Origin: an uncultured bacterium
GTDB taxonomy: Bacteria; Patescibacteriota; Minisyncoccia; Phycocordibacterales; UBA9973
Reading direction: 5' to 3'
DNA: 15,989 nt
Assembly: GCA_903895055.1 (NCBI GenBank)
Contig: CAITSL010000018.1
Span: 1 to 15,989 of the forward strand
Shown: in pieces, positions 11,758 through 15,989 of the stretch
How positions within the stretch are numbered: the first letter of the stretch is position 1
Layout: each line of letters begins with the position of its first letter
Notes under the pieces: model-generated
Database searches by the model: none
Seen by the model: only the letters and a program-made list of their open reading frames with translations
Told to the model about the DNA's origin: nothing
Program-made: the position numbers and the translations under genes

Positions 11758-11772
11758 GGTATCATTATACAA
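11757..11772. promoter_or_regulatory. Overlapping divergent -10 boxes of mutM and amidase
   Basis: Plus strand: TGGTATCAT (11757-11765), then six bases, then the amidase ATG at 11772. Minus strand: TATAAT (11764-11769), then six bases, then the mutM ATG at 11757. The two -10 boxes share bases 11764-11765, so polymerase could occupy only one promoter at a time. Confidence 0.6.
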
Positions 11773-12602
11773 TGGTTCAAAGAAAAATATTGTTTTTAAC
11801 AATTCTATTATTCCTTCCGATGTTCTATGCCCACGCTTTACCCATTAAAATTTTGATTGTGCCCGGACATGATAAAGAAATTTGGGGGGCAGAATATGGC
11901 AATATCAAAGAGGCTGACATGAATCTTAATTTAGGGACCCAGCTTTTTAACATTCTCAAAAAAGATAAAAGGTTCGAGGTTTACATTACTCGCGGAAAGA
12001 ATGGCTATACGAAAGAATTTTCGGACTATTTCTCTAAGAACAAAGCAGCAATAATTTCTTTTAAAAAGAATGCGAAAGAAGAAAATCAAATTAAAATTGA
12101 CAGTGGAACCTTTCTAAACAAAACTGGAGTGGTGCATAATGCGGTGAATGAAGAAACTGCCATTGAATTATACGGGATTAATAAATGGGCAAATGAAAAC
12201 AAAATAAAGGTGGTAATTAGCATTCACTTCAACGATTATCCACGTCCGACTCGTTGGACCATCGGCAAATATAAAGGCTTTGCTATTTATCTGCCGGACA
12301 GCCAAATGGCAAATTCTCCGGAAAGCACTAAATTAGCAAAAAGTATTTTTACCGAACTTTCTAAAAAATATACTCCAAGTACGTATAAAAAAGAAACAGG
12401 TGGGCTTGTTTCAGATGAAAACCTGATTGCCCTCGGGGCAAGTGGCACTCTCGATCAGAGTGTCGATTCGGTGCTCATAGAATATGGCTATATTTATCAA
12501 AAAATATTTCGCAATACCACTACGCGACATCAAGCTTATCTTGATATGGCCAAGCTAACTGCCAAAGGAATTGGAAATTATATCATCTCACTTTCCCCCT
12601 AA
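11772..12602 (+). CDS. Exported N-acetylmuramoyl-L-alanine amidase (Amidase_3)
   Basis: A zinc-dependent peptidoglycan hydrolase that cleaves the bond between N-acetylmuramic acid and L-Ala, acting outside the cytoplasmic membrane. The 276-aa product begins MVQRK, a hydrophobic stretch (6-19) and YAHA as probable signal-peptidase site. Zinc ligands fit His33 (PGHD), Glu47 (NIKEADMN) and His152 (ISIHFND); Glu237 in VLIEYGY is the catalytic glutamate. A 45-residue stretch (75-120) between the first two parts is larger than in minimal amidases. ATG 11772 is chosen over an in-frame start 42 bases upstream because it begins the signal peptide and follows the -10 by six bases. No SH3 or LysM domain is seen. 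Its end overlaps ruvA by 15 bp, tail to tail. Confidence 0.88.
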   Translation: MVQRKILFLTILLFLPMFYAHALPIKILIVPGHDKEIWGAEYGNIKEADMNLNLGTQLFNILKKDKRFEVYITRGKNGYTKEFSDYFSKNKAAIISFKKNAKEENQIKIDSGTFLNKTGVVHNAVNEETAIELYGINKWANENKIKVVISIHFNDYPRPTRWTIGKYKGFAIYLPDSQMANSPESTKLAKSIFTELSKKYTPSTYKKETGGLVSDENLIALGASGTLDQSVDSVLIEYGYIYQKIFRNTTTRHQAYLDMAKLTAKGIGNYIISLSP

Positions 12603-13151
12603 AATCTTTAATGCTTCCTTTATTTTTTTGCCGGTATCTTTTTCAGTCGATACTTTCTTTAAAGCCTCTCGCGCTTCCATTTGGGAATAACCTAAAGATT
12701 TAAGTGCTTCCAGCACATCTATTTCCCCTTGCAGGGAAACACCTTCCTTTTCTTCGCCTACTTTCTCTCGAAGCTCCAGTACTATTTTTTCAGCTGTTTT
12801 CCTGCCAATCCCGGAAATTTTAGTTAAATAGGAAATATCTTGAGTACTGATTGCCCTTTTTAGTGTTTCAATCGGGGCGACGGAAAGAATGGCAAGCGCT
12901 CCTTTCGGGCCAATGCCCGATACACCGATAAGCATTTCAAAAAATTCTAATTCCCCATATTCCAAAAACCCATACAAGTCTTGGGCATCTTCTCTGACAT
13001 GCAGATGAGTAAATAAGTGGACTTCCTCACCGATTTTTATTTTTAAAAGAGTATCCGGAGAGGCGTTTATTTTATAACCAATCCCGCCCACCTCCACGAT
13101 GATAAACTTATCTCTTTTTAAAATTATTTTTCCTTTAATGCTACCGATCAT
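12588..13151 (-). CDS. ruvA: Holliday junction-binding protein RuvA
   Basis: RuvA tetramers hold the four-way junction and load RuvB. From ATG 13151 the product has 187 aa, near the usual length. Domain I (OB-fold) opens with MIGSIKGKIILK and contains EVGGIGYKI. Domain II has the two helix-hairpin-helix motifs, VSGIGPKGALAIL and ISGIGRKTAEKIVLEL. Domain III, the RuvB-contacting three-helix bundle, ends the protein with ALKSLGYSQMEAREAL. An in-frame ATG at 13172 is disfavoured, since the extended -10 TGTTATAAT (13158-13166) lies between it and MIGS, six bases from the inner ATG. It is unlinked from ruvB and ruvC and is divergent from rpsT. Confidence 0.96.
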   Translation of the reverse strand: MIGSIKGKIILKRDKFIIVEVGGIGYKINASPDTLLKIKIGEEVHLFTHLHVREDAQDLYGFLEYGELEFFEMLIGVSGIGPKGALAILSVAPIETLKRAISTQDISYLTKISGIGRKTAEKIVLELREKVGEEKEGVSLQGEIDVLEALKSLGYSQMEAREALKKVSTEKDTGKKIKEALKILGGK

Positions 13152-13157
13152 GCGTTC

Positions 13158-13166
13158 ATTATAACA
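13158..13166 (-). promoter_or_regulatory. Extended -10 for leaderless ruvA
   Basis: The minus strand reads TGTTATAAT, then six bases, then ATG 13151. It directly borders the inverted repeat starting at 13167, whose left arm would lie in the -35/-10 spacer. Confidence 0.6.
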
Positions 13167-13233
13167 CCCCATACGAAAATTTCACAGATTCAGCTTTTTG
13201 GGCAATTTACTTTCTGCTGATTTTCGTACGGGG
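13167..13233. repeat. Inverted repeat between ruvA and rpsT promoters
   Basis: CCCCATACGAAAAT (13167-13180) and ATTTTCGTACGGGG (13220-13233) pair over 14 bp with one mismatch. CAGC/GCTG (13191-13194/13216-13219) adds an inner stem against the right arm. It lies between two divergent leaderless promoters and is outside both predicted transcripts, which favours a DNA-level role such as an operator or cruciform. Confidence 0.6.
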
Positions 13234-13261
13234 CACAGTATTTGTGTTTTTGGATGTTTTT

Positions 13262-13270
13262 TGATAAGAT
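13262..13270 (+). promoter_or_regulatory. Extended -10 for leaderless rpsT
   Basis: TGATAAGAT, a TGn-extended -10 (TAAGAT), is six bases before the rpsT ATG. No Shine-Dalgarno sequence is present. Confidence 0.5.
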
Positions 13271-13276
13271 ATAGAT

Positions 13277-13528
13277 ATGCCAATAATTAAATCAGCCAAA
13301 AAGGCCGTTCGAGGCTCACTTCGCAAGAAGGCTTTTAATGATCGCCGGAAGCGAACCATGAAAGAAATAATAAAAAAGATTGAAAAAGTTGCCAAAACCG
13401 ATAAAAAAGAAGCGGGGAAAATGTTGAGTTCGGCTTATCAAGCGATAGATAAAGCGGCCAAGAAGGGTGTGATCAAGAAAAATAACGCTGCCCGCAAGAA
13501 GTCACGATTATCAAGATTGATTAAGTAA
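13277..13528 (+). CDS. rpsT: 30S ribosomal protein S20
   Basis: S20 is a three-helix 16S rRNA-binding protein of the 30S body. The 83-aa product is very basic. MPIIKSAKKAVRGSLRKKAFNDRRKRTMKE carries the conserved KSAKKA..S..KK..N..RR pattern, AGKMLSSAYQAIDKAAKKGVI is the characteristic second half, and KKNNAARKKSRLSRLIK is the C-terminal signature. The length and order match bacterial S20. It is a monocistronic unit: its own -10 lies upstream and a large inverted repeat begins 5 bp after the stop. Confidence 0.96.
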   Translation: MPIIKSAKKAVRGSLRKKAFNDRRKRTMKEIIKKIEKVAKTDKKEAGKMLSSAYQAIDKAAKKGVIKKNNAARKKSRLSRLIK

Positions 13529-13532
13529 TTCC

Positions 13533-13638
13533 AAACAAGAATTCAATTTTTTAGGGCACAGATTTTTTGAAGCTTAAAAAATCCTGAAGTTCTCAGCTCG
13601 ACAGCCTCGAAACCCCCTAAAAAACAGAATTCTTGTTT
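13533..13638 (+). ncRNA. Cloverleaf-like structured element after rpsT
   Basis: Bases 13533-13556 and 13615-13638 are reverse complements over 24 positions with two adjacent mismatches. The closed 58 bases hold three abutting hairpins: GATTTTTT/AAAAAATC (13561-13568/13576-13583), CTGA/TCAG (13584-13587/13593-13596) and TCGA/TCGA (13598-13601/13607-13610). The strand is uncertain since it is nearly symmetrical. It could be an rpsT terminator or 3' stabiliser, a separate small RNA, or a palindromic mobile-type repeat. No known RNA family was recognised. Confidence 0.5.
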
Positions 13639-13648
13639 GTCTTAGAAT

Positions 13649-13912
13649 ATGTCACACTTATTAGAATTTTATGGAACTGAATGCCCTTATTGTGTTGTAA
13701 TGCACGACTTGGTTGTTCGGCTAGAAAAAGAGGAAGGGATAAAGGTTGAGTCGGTAGAAGTGTGGCACAACAAAGAAAACGAAAAGCGTTTGATAGATTT
13801 GGATAAAGATTTTTGTGGAGGTGTTCCTTTTTTTTATAACGAAAAAACCAAAAAATGGATTTGCGGAGAGGCAAGTTATAAAGAATTAAAAGCTTGGGCG
13901 CAAGGAGAATAA
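13649..13912 (+). CDS. Glutaredoxin-like thioredoxin-fold protein
   Basis: A compact 87-aa redox protein. LLEFYGTECPYC gives the first strand and the CPYC active site (Cys12, Cys15), the dithiol motif of glutaredoxins. GGVPFFYN supplies the cis-proline (Pro60), and CGEASYKELKAW resembles the C-terminal helix. Extra cysteines are at 56 and 72. Between them lies a variable helix. It probably reduces disulfides or acts as a thiol carrier in the cytoplasm; no signal peptide is present. The ABC ATPase follows after one base, with a Shine-Dalgarno AAGGAG inside the end of this gene, so the three plus-strand genes are likely an operon. Only TAGAAT directly before the ATG resembles a -10, too close for the leaderless spacing. 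Confidence 0.8.
   Translation: MSHLLEFYGTECPYCVVMHDLVVRLEKEEGIKVESVEVWHNKENEKRLIDLDKDFCGGVPFFYNEKTKKWICGEASYKELKAWAQGE
13902..13907 (+). promoter_or_regulatory. Shine-Dalgarno of the ABC ATPase
   Basis: AAGGAG lies six bases before ATG 13914, within the end of the glutaredoxin-like gene. It is the clearest ribosome binding site in the window, at an internal operon gene, unlike the lead genes with leaderless starts. Confidence 0.75.
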
Positions 13913-13913
13913 T

Positions 13914-14708
13914 ATGTCTATTATAGAAGTAAAAAATTTAACTAAAAAATTTGGAGATTTTACTGCCGTGAAGGACGTTTCTTTTTCTGTGGAGAAAGGG
14001 GGGATCTTTGCCTTTTTAGGACCGAACGGCGCCGGCAAATCAACCACTATCAAAATGTTGACCACTTTACTTACGCCAACCAGCGGGGAGCTTTTTATTG
14101 ACGGACACGATGTCAAAAAAAATCCGAGGGAAGTACGTCATTCTTTCGGGATTGTTTTTCAAGATCCGAGTTTAGATGATGAACTTACCGCCTACGAGAA
14201 TATGGAAATTCACGGAGTGCTCTATCATGTGAAAAAAGAAATTTTAAAGGAAAGAATAAAACAACTGCTCGAATTTGTGGAACTATGGGACAGAAAAAAC
14301 AGTTTAGTCAAAGAATTTTCCGGTGGAATGAAACGCCGACTTGAGATTGCGCGCGGACTCCTCCACCACCCGAAAGTTTTATTCTTAGACGAACCAACTT
14401 TGGGCCTAGATCCTCAAACCAGGAACCACATGTGGAAATATTTGAGCGAATTAAATAAAACCGAGGGCATCACCGTATTTTTTACTACGCATTATATGGA
14501 AGAGGCGGAACGAATCGCGGACCAGATCGCTATTATTGACCATGGAAGCATTGTTGCCTCAGGGAATGTAGAACAATTAAAAACAAGTACCGGAACGAGT
14601 TCTTTAGAAGAAGCATTTTTAAAATTAACGGGGAGAAATATCCGAGACGAAGATGTCAGTAAAACCGATGCGATGCGGATGCGCCATCAGGCATGGTCAA
14701 GAAAATAA
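13914..14708 (+). CDS. ABC-2 exporter ATP-binding protein (DrrA-like)
   Basis: The nucleotide-binding subunit of an ABC-2-type exporter. The 264-aa protein has Walker A GPNGAGKST (36-44), Q-loop Gln83 in VFQDPSLDDE, signature FSGGMKRRLEIARGL (135-149), Walker B VLFLDEPTLGLDP (155-167) and the switch His193 in TTHYMEEAER. The C-terminal part, SSLEEAFLKLTGR, is typical of the DrrA/NodI subgroup that handles drugs, lipids or polysaccharides. It is followed after 15 bp by its permease. The substrate cannot be determined. One ATPase plus one permease suggests a dimer of each. Confidence 0.94.
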   Translation: MSIIEVKNLTKKFGDFTAVKDVSFSVEKGGIFAFLGPNGAGKSTTIKMLTTLLTPTSGELFIDGHDVKKNPREVRHSFGIVFQDPSLDDELTAYENMEIHGVLYHVKKEILKERIKQLLEFVELWDRKNSLVKEFSGGMKRRLEIARGLLHHPKVLFLDEPTLGLDPQTRNHMWKYLSELNKTEGITVFFTTHYMEEAERIADQIAIIDHGSIVASGNVEQLKTSTGTSSLEEAFLKLTGRNIRDEDVSKTDAMRMRHQAWSRK

Positions 14709-14723
14709 ATAATAAATAAAAAT

Positions 14724-15467
14724 ATGCAAATCATTTATATTTTATGGCAGAGACAATTAAAAAGATATCTGCGCTCCAAATCCAGAGTGATTGGATCACT
14801 CGCGCAGCCACTTTTCTTTTTACTGGCGCTCGGAGCAGGTTTTGGGCCAGTCTTTTCGAAAGCCGGGCAGGGGAATTATATAGAATTTCTGGTGCCTGGA
14901 ATTATCAGTATGACGATTATTTTTACTTCAATTTTTGCCGGGATGGAAATTATTTGGGATAAACAATTTGGATTTTTGAAAGAAACATTAGTTGCACCAG
15001 TCTCGCGCCTCAACATCATGATCGGAAGGACTCTCGGTGGGGCAACTATCGCAACCATGCAGGGTACTCTTGTTTTATTTTTATCTTTGATTGCTGGATT
15101 TCGTCCGGTGTCTTGGGCTTTGGTGCCTGTCGCCATTTTGGTGATGTTTCTATCTTCACTTTTATTTACTGCGCTTGGCACTGCTATCGCTTCAAAATTG
15201 GACGATATGCAGGGTTTCCAGATGATTATGAACTTCCTGGTCATGCCACTCTTTTTCCTCTCAGGTGCAATCTTCCCGCTGGATCGGGCGACTATCCTTG
15301 GCACTATCGCTTCCTTTGATCCGCTTTCCTATACAGTAGATGCCCTGCGACATATCCTCACCAATACTCACTTCTTTACCCTGGCTTGGGATGTTTCAAT
15401 CCTGGCAATTCTCACCGCTCTCTTTCTGGCGATTGGAAGTTACTTTTTCTCGAAGGTGCAGATCTAA
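14724..15467 (+). CDS. ABC-2 type permease (DrrB-like)
   Basis: The membrane partner of the preceding ATPase. The 247-aa protein has six hydrophobic segments: LAQPLFFLLALGAGFG (about 27-42), a second near 57-72 (PGIISMTIIFTSIFAG), then about 108-124, 132-155, 166-185 and 223-243. The N-terminal WQRQLKRYLRSKSRVIGSLAQP is the amphipathic coupling helix region, and LKETLVAPVSRLNIMIGRTLGGA matches the ABC-2 signature. The segment FLSGAIFPLDR is the conserved extracellular loop. No Shine-Dalgarno sequence is visible, and translation may be coupled to the ATPase gene. The gene ends convergently with the pseudouridine synthase. Confidence 0.9.
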   Translation: MQIIYILWQRQLKRYLRSKSRVIGSLAQPLFFLLALGAGFGPVFSKAGQGNYIEFLVPGIISMTIIFTSIFAGMEIIWDKQFGFLKETLVAPVSRLNIMIGRTLGGATIATMQGTLVLFLSLIAGFRPVSWALVPVAILVMFLSSLLFTALGTAIASKLDDMQGFQMIMNFLVMPLFFLSGAIFPLDRATILGTIASFDPLSYTVDALRHILTNTHFFTLAWDVSILAILTALFLAIGSYFFSKVQI

Positions 15468-15500
15468 AAACCTCAAAAATATTTTTAGTGGTTTTTTTAT
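15466..15500. terminator. Bidirectional terminator
   Basis: AAAAACC (15466-15472) and GGTTTTT (15490-15496) enclose AAAAAT/ATTTTT (15475-15480/15481-15486). Runs of T follow on the plus strand and A-rich arms mirror this on the minus strand. It spans the ends of both converging genes. Confidence 0.7.
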
Positions 15501-15989
15501 TTTACCCCCAGCGTATTCAAAAAAGTTTCCAGCTCTTTCCCTTTGATTTCACGAGTAGAATTGGGACCAAGTTTTCCAAGTTCTATATTCATAATGCGAG
15601 TGCGTTTTAAGTCGGAGACTTCTTGGAAAAGAGCGGAGCACATTCGGCGGATTTGATGTTTTTTGCCTTCGGTCAAAATAACTTTAAACATGCTTTCGTT
15701 TATTATTTGGACTTTGCAGGCTCTCGTTTTGTAATCCTCGATTTGAACCCCGGCTTCCATTTTTGCTTTAAAACTAGAACGAAGTTTTTCTTTAGTCTTT
15801 ACTACATATTCTTTTTCGTGCACGTATTTTGGATTGAGGAGCAAATCGGTAATTCGTCCATCATTGGTCAGAATTAAAAGTCCATGAGAATCTTTATCTA
15901 GGCGGCCCAAAGGGAAAATATTGCGGAAGACACCTTTCATAACGGAAATTTCCGGAGTTTCCAGTCCTATGGGTTTATGGTATGCGAAA
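15497..15989 (-). CDS. Pseudouridine synthase (RsuA/RluB/RluF family), 5' end outside window
   Basis: An RNA pseudouridine synthase, probably acting on rRNA or tRNA. The frame is open through the right edge: upstream of the Met at 15940 it continues as FAYHKPIGLETPEISV, matching the LNKPxG start of the catalytic domain, so 15940 is not the true start. FPLGRLDKDSHGLLILTNDG has the catalytic Asp in GRLDKDS. EYVV and GKKHQIRRMCSAL are family motifs, and LKRTRIMNIELGKLGPNSTREI is the typical end. At least 164 aa are present. The N-terminal S4 domain, if present, would be beyond the window. The exact family member (RsuA, RluB, RluE, RluF) cannot be told. Confidence 0.92.
   Translation of the reverse strand, partial: FAYHKPIGLETPEISVMKGVFRNIFPLGRLDKDSHGLLILTNDGRITDLLLNPKYVHEKEYVVKTKEKLRSSFKAKMEAGVQIEDYKTRACKVQIINESMFKVILTEGKKHQIRRMCSALFQEVSDLKRTRIMNIELGKLGPNSTREIKGKELETFLNTLGVK

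Noticed and set aside
13649..13912. Reading the glutaredoxin-like gene as leaderless
   Set aside because: TAGAAT directly abuts the ATG with no spacing, and no good box lies 6-8 bases upstream.
14876..15304. 142-codon minus-strand open frame inside the permease gene
   Set aside because: It is fully antisense to a well-supported membrane protein and shows no domain, promoter or start signal.

Overview
The window is a gene-dense, AT-rich stretch of a bacterial chromosome that fits the Candidate Phyla Radiation (Patescibacteria), most likely a Parcubacteria-type lineage. This is inferred from general knowledge of the group, because no database search was possible. The supporting signs are housekeeping proteins shorter than usual (YebC 178 aa, DNA polymerase III delta 215 aa), a DNA polymerase I with a collapsed proofreading domain, a MutM zinc finger ending in Cys-x2-His, short palindromic repeats that run in frame through conserved genes, and start codons placed 6-8 bases after a -10 box.

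Layout. 85-2174 (minus): ruvC, yebC, ruvB. 2175-2505: a 331-bp spacer with three phased DnaA-box-like 9-mers, a promoter and a candidate structured RNA with a 20-bp closing stem. 2506-4206 (minus): pilB-type ATPase. 4259-8332 (plus): tsaE, polA, a membrane methyltransferase and holA. 8383-8455: tRNA-Lys(TTT). 8561-10132 (plus): two unrecognised genes that look accessory. 10216-10689: SPOUT RNA methyltransferase. 10720-11757 (minus): mutM with a frameshift in an A8 run, plus a tiny membrane protein. 11772-12602 (plus): exported amidase. 12588-13151 (minus): ruvA. 13277-13528 (plus): rpsT. 13649-15467 (plus): glutaredoxin-like protein and an ABC ATPase/permease pair. 15497-15989 (minus): pseudouridine synthase, cut by the window edge.

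The genes serve basic DNA and RNA maintenance. All three Ruv proteins for Holliday-junction processing are here, with ruvA 10 kb from ruvB. Pol I, Pol III delta and MutM cover replication and base-excision repair. TsaE, the SPOUT enzyme and the pseudouridine synthase modify RNA, and S20 and YebC support translation. The envelope functions are the pilus/secretion ATPase, the amidase and the ABC-2 exporter.

The most interesting signals lie between and inside the genes: a 6S-like candidate RNA at about 2282-2470, a cloverleaf-like fold at 13533-13638, a 99-bp inverted repeat and a GC-rich palindrome carried in frame inside polA, a probable leaderless promoter layout at about ten genes (with several revised starts), and overlapping divergent -10 boxes between mutM and the amidase gene.
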